A DNA stretch of 64,000 bases from Streptomyces sp. L-9-10. GTDB taxonomy: Bacteria > Actinomycetota > Actinomycetes > Streptomycetales > Streptomycetaceae. The position numbers and the translations under genes were made by a program. The notes under the pieces were generated by a model that saw only the letters and a list, made by a program, of their open reading frames with translations, was not told the origin of the DNA and ran no database searches. Shown piece after piece: positions 1-7,199 of this stretch; the stretch's first letter is position 1, and each line of letters starts with the position of its first letter. The stretch covers positions 378,282 through 442,281 of the forward strand of contig NZ_PHRF01000027.1 in NCBI RefSeq assembly GCF_004151105.1. Direction: 5' to 3'.

Positions 1-3000
1 GTGGAGGACGGAACAGGACGGAGAGCTCGACTCCCTCGGGACGAAGAAGAGCGACAAGATCGAGAAGATCCGCGAGGACGTCAAGGACAAGGAGGAGCAG
101 ACCGACGAGGACGTCGAGAACCGGCGGACGACGGATCAGGAGGAGATCGGACGAGAGAGGACCAGGGCGGAGGAAGGCGCCAGGAGCGAACGCGACAGCG
201 CGAAGGACGACTCGGGCAGCTGGATCTCCCGGGCGTTCGACTGGATCCGGGACAAGCTCAATGAGCTCAAAGACGCCATCATCAGGGTCTTCCGGGCGGC
301 CCGGGAGGCGATCACCAGTCTGATCACGGACTTCAAGGGCACTGTTCTCGGTTGGATCGAGGAGGCCCGTGAGTTCATCATCGAGAAGTTCGAGGAGTTC
401 ACCGAGGCCCTGATCCAGCTGGGCAAGGACCTGCTCGACGGCCTCCTCGAAATCGCCAACGAGATTCGCGATCTCGTCATCCAGATCCGCGACGCGGCGA
501 TCGAGCTGGTCAACCAGATCGCCGACGAGCTTCGACAGATGGTCAACGACCTCCTCGACCAGCTCGGTGAGATGCTCAGCGGTCTCCTCGACGCGCTGCG
601 TGAAGGTCTCCGGATGGCGGTCGACGCCGTCATGAGCGGGCTCAAGGCCATCATGGACTTCGCGCTGGGCCTGCTCAACGCCCTGGGTGAGTGGGCGTTG
701 ATCGCCGCGGACATCATCACCGACCCGGGAGGCTGGATCAGTGGCGCCGCGGCCTCGGCGGAGGACGGCGCCAGGAACTACCTCTTCCAGGAAATCATCT
801 CGGCCGTCAAGAACTGGTTCAACGAGAAGATCCAGGAGGTGCTGGGCCTCCCGAAGGCGATCTTCGACGCTCTGCTCAACGGTGGTGTGAGCAAGGAGCA
901 GATGGCCGAGGAGGCCTGGGAAGAGGCCAAGCCCCAACTGCCTTTCATCATCGGTGAGATCGTCGTCACCAAGGTCATCGCCAAGCTCATCCCCGGCGCG
1001 GGCTGGGTCCTGGCGATCATCGACGCACTGAAGGCCGCGTGGGGTGCGCTGAGCGAGATCCTGCAGGCTTTCGGCGCGTTCATGGACTACCTGAAGGCGG
1101 TCAAGGGCGGCAACGCCGGCCTGCTGTTCGCCAAGGCCGTGGCGTCGGGTGTGGTGGCGCTGCTGGAACTGGCCTACCAGGCGCTGCTGAGCGGGGTCGC
1201 CAGGTACGTGAAGAAGGTCGGCGACCGCCTGAAGGGAGTGGCGGAAGGCTTCAAACGAAACCCCGCCAAGCCGAACACCCCGAACGCCTCAGGGCCCCAG
1301 GCCGCGCCGCGCCCCCAGGACCCCACGCGCCCGAACAACCCGAACAGGCCGCAGGCGACGGAGCGGCCGAGGCCGAACGACCAGCGGCGCAGGAACCAGG
1401 AGACGCGGGACGCCCAGGGGCAGGCCCGCCGCACCGCCGACGAACTGAAGCGCCCGCAGACCGGCCCCGGCCGGCGCCCCCGCCCGTCCCGAGGCGCCAC
1501 CCCCCGCCCCACCACGCGCCGCCCCCAGAGCTCCCCCGCCACCTCCACGCGCCCGCGACCGGACCGCACGAACGACCGCGACCGCCGGAACGACTCCGAC
1601 CGCACCGACCAGAACACCCCCCAGGACCGCACCCGCCGCGAACCAAACACCACAAGGCCAACACAGCGCCGCCGCCCCACGTCACCGGCGGCCAGGGCCA
1701 TGAACCGCGCCAGGCAGACGGTACGGGCCGCCCTCAACCGCACCCGCAGGGCCAAAGACGCCCTGGGCCGCAGGGACACCGACAACCGGCGCCGCCGCGA
1801 CCTCGACAACAACGCCCGCCGCATGCGAGACGCCTACGCCCACCGCCGGGACTTGCTGCGCCGGCAACAGAGGACGCGCCAGGAACAACGCCAGCGGCAG
1901 CGCGACCAGCGGCGGCGGGACGAGAACTCTCCGGAGTCGAAGGACGACAGGCTCCGCAGGATCGTGGCCCGCATCCAGCCACGACTACGGCGCATGTTCC
2001 GTCGCGGGACCACAGGCATTGTGCTGGATTCAACGCTCAGCGCGATGCGACTGTGGTACCGGCTGACGGACCTCCGTGTCCAAGGCCTTCCGTCCTTCAA
2101 CGTCCGGGCTGTTCTCAATCCAGAGGCACTGGCAGGCGGCGGCTTCAGGTTGACAGGGGATGAGATTCGAGCGCTGGTGCACGAGATCTCTCAGGAACTG
2201 CTGGACCATCCTGACATCCAGCAGCGAGCCCTGAGGATGCGGCGTTCGAAGTCCGGCTTGCTCGGCAGATTCCGTCCGTCACAGCCGGTGGAGGTCGCGG
2301 AGGGTCCCGACATTCCTGCGGCCGTGCGTTATCTGCGAGAGCGTGGAACCAACTTGAACACCTCCACGCCGAGCGGCGCGGTACATACCATGGACCCTTA
2401 CAAGCCTCCGCTCTGGAAGGACGAGTCCTACATTTTCGGAAGAGAACACGAGAGAGTCTTGGAACTGAACTCTCCCGGATTCCTCAACGCGTTCACCCGA
2501 GGCGTGTTTGCCTACCCTCAGATCGCAGAGAAGATGGCCGGCAGCGGACTCACGGACCGGGACATCGCCGACTACATGCGCACGTACGTCAGGACCGGAA
2601 AACTCCCCAAGAGACTCAGCCGAAGGAATCGGCGTCTTCTGCGCAATACAGCCTGGCTTATGCTGGTCCGAGAATCGGTGCGCAACCCGGCGAATATCGG
2701 GTTCTCGGCCATGACCCTAGACCTGCTACGCCGCGGGCAGAATCGGGGAGGAATGTCGTGGCACGAAGCACTCGCCGAGTACGAAGAAACGCAGACCACA
2801 GGGCAGCGAGGAAGGTTCCCGATGTCCATGGCCAAGGCCATGCGCGCTGTGCGTGGGGTCGAGGCGACAGCGGCCGGGCGCGCGCCAGGCACCACCTCAC
2901 AGGGGGGAACTCGTGCCGAACGCGCAGAACTGGTGCGGCGCGAGACACAACTCGCGCAGCAGTGGGCGAACGCCATCACCAACAACCAGGGAATTATCGG

Positions 3001-3079
3001 CGACACGGAGGAAAGCGCCTTCGAGGAGGGACGCCATAAGCTGAGGGACACCCTTTCAAAATTCTACGGAACGCAATAA
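1..3079 (+). CDS. eCIS-associated cargo-like large protein (5' partial)
   Basis: The reading frame is open from position 2, so the gene starts upstream; 1,025 residues are visible. In order: a charged coiled-coil-like stretch (about 1-75), long amphipathic helices (about 80-410) with a hydrophobic Gly/Ala-rich patch near 315-350, a very basic Arg/Pro/Gln/Thr-rich low-complexity linker (about 417-640), and a globular C-terminal part of about 375 residues. I see no catalytic motif. The last 700 bases use more A/T-ending codons than the rest of the operon. The gene lies 12 bases before a small gene that is translationally coupled to eCIS structural genes. Long modular proteins with variable C-termini next to eCIS genes are usually cargo or toxins, so this is inferred to be an eCIS payload. 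A tape-measure-like role for the helical part is the alternative, because the N-terminus is not visible. Confidence 0.6.
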   Translation, partial: WRTEQDGELDSLGTKKSDKIEKIREDVKDKEEQTDEDVENRRTTDQEEIGRERTRAEEGARSERDSAKDDSGSWISRAFDWIRDKLNELKDAIIRVFRAAREAITSLITDFKGTVLGWIEEAREFIIEKFEEFTEALIQLGKDLLDGLLEIANEIRDLVIQIRDAAIELVNQIADELRQMVNDLLDQLGEMLSGLLDALREGLRMAVDAVMSGLKAIMDFALGLLNALGEWALIAADIITDPGGWISGAAASAEDGARNYLFQEIISAVKNWFNEKIQEVLGLPKAIFDALLNGGVSKEQMAEEAWEEAKPQLPFIIGEIVVTKVIAKLIPGAGWVLAIIDALKAAWGALSEILQAFGAFMDYLKAVKGGNAGLLFAKAVASGVVALLELAYQALLSGVARYVKKVGDRLKGVAEGFKRNPAKPNTPNASGPQAAPRPQDPTRPNNPNRPQATERPRPNDQRRRNQETRDAQGQARRTADELKRPQTGPGRRPRPSRGATPRPTTRRPQSSPATSTRPRPDRTNDRDRRNDSDRTDQNTPQDRTRREPNTTRPTQRRRPTSPAARAMNRARQTVRAALNRTRRAKDALGRRDTDNRRRRDLDNNARRMRDAYAHRRDLLRRQQRTRQEQRQRQRDQRRRDENSPESKDDRLRRIVARIQPRLRRMFRRGTTGIVLDSTLSAMRLWYRLTDLRVQGLPSFNVRAVLNPEALAGGGFRLTGDEIRALVHEISQELLDHPDIQQRALRMRRSKSGLLGRFRPSQPVEVAEGPDIPAAVRYLRERGTNLNTSTPSGAVHTMDPYKPPLWKDESYIFGREHERVLELNSPGFLNAFTRGVFAYPQIAEKMAGSGLTDRDIADYMRTYVRTGKLPKRLSRRNRRLLRNTAWLMLVRESVRNPANIGFSAMTLDLLRRGQNRGGMSWHEALAEYEETQTTGQRGRFPMSMAKAMRAVRGVEATAAGRAPGTTSQGGTRAERAELVRRETQLAQQWANAITNNQGIIGDTEESAFEEGRHKLRDTLSKFYGTQ

Positions 3080-3091
3080 AGGAAACAGTAA

Positions 3092-3676
3092 ATGCTTCGC
3101 GAATCACAACGAGTTGTACTGCGGCCGCAGGTGACACGGGAAGATGTCCAAGACATCGCATGGGACTTTAATTGGAACGCCATCGAGGCCGGAGACCGAA
3201 GTTCGGATACTCCGGTGGACGTCTGGCAGACGCTCGACGGGGGCACCGAAATTCGCTTTGTGCAGGATCGACCGATCGGCATGCGATATTTCTTGATCCA
3301 TGGCACGGACTGCGAGTCCGTAGTCACGGATCTGAGGAATGCCGTGCCGACCTGGACTTTCCCGGACGCCCTTTCCTTCGTACGACACGCAGATGATCGC
3401 GACGACACGCTGATCGGGCTCTATGCAGTCGCCCTCTCCGCAGCATCCACGGATCGTGAGGCCGCAGTCGAGCAATTGCGCGCGATGGTGGGCAGCCCTG
3501 ACGCTGGTATTCGTCAAGCCGTTGTCATCGCAACCGGCTATCTCGGCTGGCCGGAACTCATTGCCTTGGTGGAGGAAATCCAACGTACCGACCCCGTCGA
3601 CCATGTACGGACCAACGCAGGCGTCCTACTGGACGGACTCCGCCGCCACGGCACTGCTACCAGCGAGGGGCCATGA
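3092..3676 (+). CDS. Small protein coupled to the eCIS operon; candidate immunity protein or cargo adaptor
   Basis: 194 residues, no signal peptide or membrane segment. The start has an AAAGGA ribosome site 8 bases upstream. The C-terminal third (about residues 110-185) reads as pairs of amphipathic helices, with phrases such as DREAAVEQLRAMVGSPDAG and VRTNAGVLLDGLRRHG, suggesting HEAT-like repeats. Base composition is visibly lower in GC than the following eCIS genes, like the 3' end of the gene before it. The stop overlaps the start of the tube/baseplate gene (ATGA), so it belongs to the operon. Its place just after a cargo-like gene fits an immunity protein or a loading adaptor. The function is not recognised from sequence alone. 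Confidence 0.65.
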   Translation: MLRESQRVVLRPQVTREDVQDIAWDFNWNAIEAGDRSSDTPVDVWQTLDGGTEIRFVQDRPIGMRYFLIHGTDCESVVTDLRNAVPTWTFPDALSFVRHADDRDDTLIGLYAVALSAASTDREAAVEQLRAMVGSPDAGIRQAVVIATGYLGWPELIALVEEIQRTDPVDHVRTNAGVLLDGLRRHGTATSEGP

Positions 3677-4365
3677 CACGCTACGCGGATATTCCCAAGC
3701 CCATTCGGTCCGGGATCGTCATCGTCGATCCCGAGCGCGGCACGCCCCAGCGCATCATCGTGCTCCAGTTCAATCCCGACACCCTCGAACGCTCCGTCGC
3801 GCCCCAGGCCGCCGGCGGTAGTGGGGACTCCGGTGGAGGGGGCAGTGGAAGCGGGGATCGGAATGAGGCGCTGCGGCTCAAGGGGCCCGCGCAGGAGACG
3901 TGGAAGTTCACCGCCGAGATCGACGCGACCGATCAGCTGGATGTGGCGGCGCCCGATGGGATTCATCCGCAGCTCGCCGTCCTCGAAATGCTGGTGCAGC
4001 CCACCACCGCGCAGTTACGGGCCGCCTCACGGCTGGCGCAGAACGGGACCATCGAGATCAGTCCGATCGAGACGCCGCTGACCCTCTTCACCTGGGGCAG
4101 CAAGCGCGTCATGCCCGTGCGGCTGACCGAGCTGTCGATCAATGAGTCGGCGTTCGACGTCAATCTGAACCCCATACGGGCCGCGCTCAGCATCGGGCTG
4201 AAGGTGCTGACGGTCAGTGATCTGCCCGCCGGGCATCGCGGGGCCGAGTTGTATCTCGCGCATCTGGCGCAGAAGGAGCGGCTCGCAGCAGGTCTGGGGG
4301 CGGGGCGGCTCGGTGCTCTGGGGCTGAGTGGTGGCCTCGGTGGCGGAATCGCGATGGGGAGGTAG
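3673..4365 (+). CDS. eCIS tube-initiator/baseplate adaptor (Afp7/Pvc7 N-terminal type)
   Basis: 230 residues. The N-terminal phrase IIVLQFNPDTLERS matches the characteristic 'FNP..L.RS' segment of contractile-injection tube/baseplate adaptors that link the inner tube to the spike hub. A Gly/Ser-rich loop follows (about residues 46-62), then the conserved LKGPAQETWKF region and a beta-rich domain. In Afp/PVC particles a LysM domain is fused to this protein; here LysM is a separate gene 6 bases downstream. Leu115 is encoded by TTA (4015-4017), a codon that is very rare in Streptomyces and read by the bldA tRNA. The start overlaps the preceding stop (ATGA). Confidence 0.85.
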   Translation: MTRYADIPKPIRSGIVIVDPERGTPQRIIVLQFNPDTLERSVAPQAAGGSGDSGGGGSGSGDRNEALRLKGPAQETWKFTAEIDATDQLDVAAPDGIHPQLAVLEMLVQPTTAQLRAASRLAQNGTIEISPIETPLTLFTWGSKRVMPVRLTELSINESAFDVNLNPIRAALSIGLKVLTVSDLPAGHRGAELYLAHLAQKERLAAGLGAGRLGALGLSGGLGGGIAMGR

Positions 4366-4371
4366 TGGACC

Positions 4372-4734
4372 ATGATCGAGCCCTACGAGAGCGCCTGGGA
4401 CGGGATCCCCGGCGCCCATCCGTATCCGCGCGGCAGCCGGTACCACGACGCCGAGATCGGGGTGCACGTACAGCCGGACGGCACCGAAGTGCGGTACACC
4501 AAGCGGCGGTTGCTGCCGCCGCTCCCGACGGCCGGGGACGGTGTCGCGCCGCACACCGTCAGCGGTGGGGAACGGCCCGACCATCTCGGGCAGCGGTATT
4601 TCGGCGATCCGGGCCAGTGGTGGCAGATCGCCGACGCCAACCCTGTACTCGATCCACGCGAGTTGACCGACGAGCCGGGGCGGGTGATCGGGATTCCGCT
4701 GCCCGGCGGAGCCGTGGGGAACGGCCATGGCTGA
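4372..4734 (+). CDS. LysM-domain eCIS baseplate protein
   Basis: 120 residues. The C-terminal half is a LysM-like module: HTVSGGERPDHLGQRYFGD, then WQIADANPVLDPREL and a final IGIPLPG. In contractile injection systems this module closes the tube/hub junction; it is not expected to bind cell wall in this role. A GGAGG ribosome site lies in the last codons of the previous gene. Its end overlaps the hub gene by 8 bases. Together with the previous gene it equals one Afp7/Pvc7 protein, so the module is split here. Confidence 0.85.
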   Translation: MIEPYESAWDGIPGAHPYPRGSRYHDAEIGVHVQPDGTEVRYTKRRLLPPLPTAGDGVAPHTVSGGERPDHLGQRYFGDPGQWWQIADANPVLDPRELTDEPGRVIGIPLPGGAVGNGHG

Positions 4735-5866
4735 TGAGCCGATCGGGACCGGGCCCGTCCATCTCACCCTCCACATGGGGCCCAAGCTCACCCGGCCCGT
4801 GCCCGCGGAGGTGACCGAGGCGCTGCTGTCCGCTCAGATCACGACCACGTCCGGGGAACGGAGCGGGTTCCAGATCGCGTTCGATCTGACGAAGACCGGT
4901 GTGATCACGCGGCGGCTGCTGCCCGAGGGGTTCTTCGATCCGCGGACGCGGGTGATCGTCGCGGCCTCCGTCAAGGGGACCACGACCGTGCTGCTCGACG
5001 GGCTGATCGTGCGTCAGGAGGTCGGCGCCAGCAATCAGCCGGGGCAGACGACGCTCACGGTCACCGGCGAGGACCTCACCCTGCTGATGGACCTTGAGGA
5101 GCGGACCGACCGCTATCCCAACCTCGCGCCCTCACAGCGCGTCGAGCGGATTCTCGCGAAGTACGCCGACTACGGGATCGACGCGCGCATCATCCGCGAG
5201 CAGATTCAGCAGCCGGCCCGCGAGCAGTACCGCGTCGACTACCAGACCGGGACCGATCTCCAGTATGTGAACGAGCTGGCCAAGGCCAACGGGTACATGT
5301 TCTCTCTCGACCCGGGGCCCGTGCCCGGACGGTCCAGCGCGTTCTGGGGGCCCGAGCAGCGGCTCGGGCAGCGTCAGCACGCGCTCAATGTGAATATGGA
5401 CAACAACTCGACCGTCGACCAGCTGACGTTCGCCTACGACGGGACCGCCCGCGAGGAGCCGCAGGCGCGCGTGCAGGATCCGGCGTCGCGCGACTCCACG
5501 CTGCTCGCCCAGCCCGACATCAGTCCGCTGCGGCCCCCGCTCGGTCGGCGGGCCAGCCCGGCGCTCAAGCGCAGAACGCTCTCCGGTACGGCGAAGAAGG
5601 ACCTCGGGCAGGCGAGCGCCGAGGCCCTCGCCAGGGCCGCGACCTCGGCGGACGCGATCTCCGGCTCCGGGTCGCTGGATGTCAACCGGCATGGATATGT
5701 GCTGCGGCCAAGGGAGTTGGTGGGGGTCCGGGGGGCCGGGGTGACCTACGACGGCGACTACTACGTCAAGAGCGTCACCCACAACCTCAGGCCCGGCTCG
5801 TACCAGCAGAACTTCACGCTCTCCCGCGAGGGCCTCATCGCCCGCGGCACGACCGTTCGCCCGTAG
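4727..5866 (+). CDS. eCIS spike hub protein (gp27/phage protein D-like, VgrG N-terminal half)
   Basis: 379 residues. It has the hub fold of phage late-control protein D and the gp27 part of VgrG: an N-terminal beta domain with SGFQIAFDLTK and a 'LLDGLIVRQEV' strand, a central segment LAPSQRVERILAKYADYG followed by YRVDYQTGTDLQYVNELAKANGY, which is typical of hubs, and a C-terminal VSV-type beta domain ending GDYYVKSVTHNLRPGSY. The hub trimer forms the base of the spike and takes the next gene's OB-fold spike on top. It overlaps the LysM gene by 8 bases. The hub and spike halves of VgrG are separate genes here. Confidence 0.88.
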   Translation: MADEPIGTGPVHLTLHMGPKLTRPVPAEVTEALLSAQITTTSGERSGFQIAFDLTKTGVITRRLLPEGFFDPRTRVIVAASVKGTTTVLLDGLIVRQEVGASNQPGQTTLTVTGEDLTLLMDLEERTDRYPNLAPSQRVERILAKYADYGIDARIIREQIQQPAREQYRVDYQTGTDLQYVNELAKANGYMFSLDPGPVPGRSSAFWGPEQRLGQRQHALNVNMDNNSTVDQLTFAYDGTAREEPQARVQDPASRDSTLLAQPDISPLRPPLGRRASPALKRRTLSGTAKKDLGQASAEALARAATSADAISGSGSLDVNRHGYVLRPRELVGVRGAGVTYDGDYYVKSVTHNLRPGSYQQNFTLSREGLIARGTTVRP

Positions 5867-5884
5867 CGACCAGGAGATTTTCGT

Positions 5885-6409
5885 ATGGCGGCACCGAACA
5901 ACCGCTTCCTCGGCAAGTTCCGGGGCCGCGTGATCGACAACAAGGATCCGCTCAGAATCGGCAGGATCACGGCCCAGGTGCCGGATGTGCTGGGCGACGA
6001 GGCGTCGACCTGGGCGCTGCCCTGCCTGCCGTTCACCGGGCGCCAGTCGGGTCAGTACGCCGTCCCGGAGATCGGCGCCGGGGTGTGGGTGGAGTTCGAG
6101 CAGGGAGATCCCAGCTTCCCCGTCTGGACGGGGTGTTGGTACGGGGAGGCGTCCGAGCTGCCGCCGCGCGCGAGCGCGGAGCTGCCCGCCTCGCAGCCGG
6201 TGGTGATCCAGACTCCCGGCGCCCACAAGCTGGTGATGTCGGACGTGCCCGGCGGCGACGGGATCCTGCTGGAGGCCAAGGGCGGTGCGTACGTCCAGAT
6301 CGACGAGAAGGGCGTGACCATCGGCAACGGCAAGGGGGCGTCCATCGTGCTGATCGGCGACGAGGTCAGCATCAACGAGGGCCGGTTGATCGTGCCGAAG
6401 AAGCGCTAG
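5885..6409 (+). CDS. eCIS spike protein with OB-fold (gp5/baseplate assembly protein V type)
   Basis: 174 residues. The N-terminal FRGRVIDNKDPLRIGRI is the standard opening of the gp5 OB-fold. YAVPEIGAGVWVEFEQGDPSFPVWTGCWYG is the conserved second half of that fold (short quote: PEIGAGVWVEFEQGD). The C-terminal part, GAHKLVMSDVPGGDG to GDEVSINEGRLIVP, is a short beta-helix needle. It forms the central spike that carries the PAAR tip. The ribosome site AGGAG lies 8 bases before the ATG, 18 bases after the hub gene. Confidence 0.9.
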   Translation: MAAPNNRFLGKFRGRVIDNKDPLRIGRITAQVPDVLGDEASTWALPCLPFTGRQSGQYAVPEIGAGVWVEFEQGDPSFPVWTGCWYGEASELPPRASAELPASQPVVIQTPGAHKLVMSDVPGGDGILLEAKGGAYVQIDEKGVTIGNGKGASIVLIGDEVSINEGRLIVPKKR

Positions 6410-6411
6410 CG

Positions 6412-6834
6412 ATGGCGACAGCGACAGCGACAGCGATGACAACGACGATCACGACGACGACGACGAAAACGAAGACGAACAGAACGGGGAGAGGTCTGTT
6501 GTCCGGGAATGTTGTGAACGGTGGGTCCACGATCAGCTGTCCGCACGGCGGCCGTGTCGTACCCGCCTCCGCCCGGTCGTCCGGTGTACGGATCGACGGC
6601 CTGCCGGTACCCACCGCCACCGATGTCTTCACCGTCACCGGCTGCCCGCACCACATCGACGGGGTCCCCCATCCGTGTGTCACGGTCCGCTGGACGCCCG
6701 AGCGCGGCGGTGTGCTGATCGACGGCGTGCCCGCCCTGCTCGACAGCACGTCCGCGCTCTGCTTCAGCGCCGCGCTGGTACCGCAGGGACCGCCGGTGAT
6801 CACCCCCGTGACCCGGGGGGTGACCAGCCGATGA
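6412..6834 (+). CDS. eCIS PAAR-like spike tip protein
   Basis: 140 residues from the ATG at 6412. The core from about residue 30 is PAAR-like: VVNGGSTISCPHGGRV, VRIDGLPVPTATDVFTVTGCPH, and VLIDGVPALLDSTSALCF. Two Cys-Pro-His and further Cys residues could bind the tip metal. The first 28 residues are Thr/Ala/Lys low complexity encoded by a GCGACA/ACGACG microsatellite. A TTG at 6499, with GGGGAGAGG just before it, is an alternative start that would remove this tail. The stop overlaps the gp25 gene start (ATGA). The protein sharpens the spike. Confidence 0.85.
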   Translation: MATATATAMTTTITTTTTKTKTNRTGRGLLSGNVVNGGSTISCPHGGRVVPASARSSGVRIDGLPVPTATDVFTVTGCPHHIDGVPHPCVTVRWTPERGGVLIDGVPALLDSTSALCFSAALVPQGPPVITPVTRGVTSR

Positions 6835-7199
6835 GGAGCGACATCGCTTTTCCCTTCCGTACCGACCGGCGCGGGCGCACCGCGCACGCCGACTACGACG
6901 ACCATGTGCGGGATCTGATCGAGCAGTTGCTCTTCACCAGCCCCGGCGAGCGCGTGATGCGCCCCGACTTCGGCTGCGGTCTGCTCGATCTGGTCTTCAC
7001 ACCCAACAGCCCGGAACTGGCCTCCGCCCTGGAGCTGTCCGTGCAGGCGTCGCTCCAGCGCTGGCTGGGCGAACTGATCGAGGTGGAGGCGCTGGACGTG
7101 GTGAGCGAGGAGAACGTGGTGCGGGTGTATCTGCGCTATGTGGTGCGCTCCACCGCGAGCCGCCGCGACGAGGTGTTCGAGGGGAGCGGCCCGGTATGA
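6831..7199 (+). CDS. eCIS baseplate wedge protein, gp25-like (GPW/gp25 family)
   Basis: 122 residues. MRSDIAFPFRTDRRGRT, DHVRDLIEQLLFTSPGERVMRPDFGCGL and the final beta strands are the gp25 signature (short core: LLFTSPGERVMRPDFGCG). In T4 and Afp, gp25 holds the wedge together and nucleates sheath assembly. The start lies inside the preceding stop (ATGA) and its own stop overlaps the next gene by 4 bases, so the three are translationally coupled. Confidence 0.93.
   Translation: MRSDIAFPFRTDRRGRTAHADYDDHVRDLIEQLLFTSPGERVMRPDFGCGLLDLVFTPNSPELASALELSVQASLQRWLGELIEVEALDVVSEENVVRVYLRYVVRSTASRRDEVFEGSGPV

Noticed and set aside
1174..1824. Minus-strand ORF over the Arg/Pro-rich linker
   Set aside because: Its Arg/Val/Leu-rich sequence is the complement of a repetitive basic linker.
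5132..6442. 436-codon minus ORF over the hub and spike genes
   Set aside because: The plus strand has recognised hub and spike proteins; the minus ORF is without domains.
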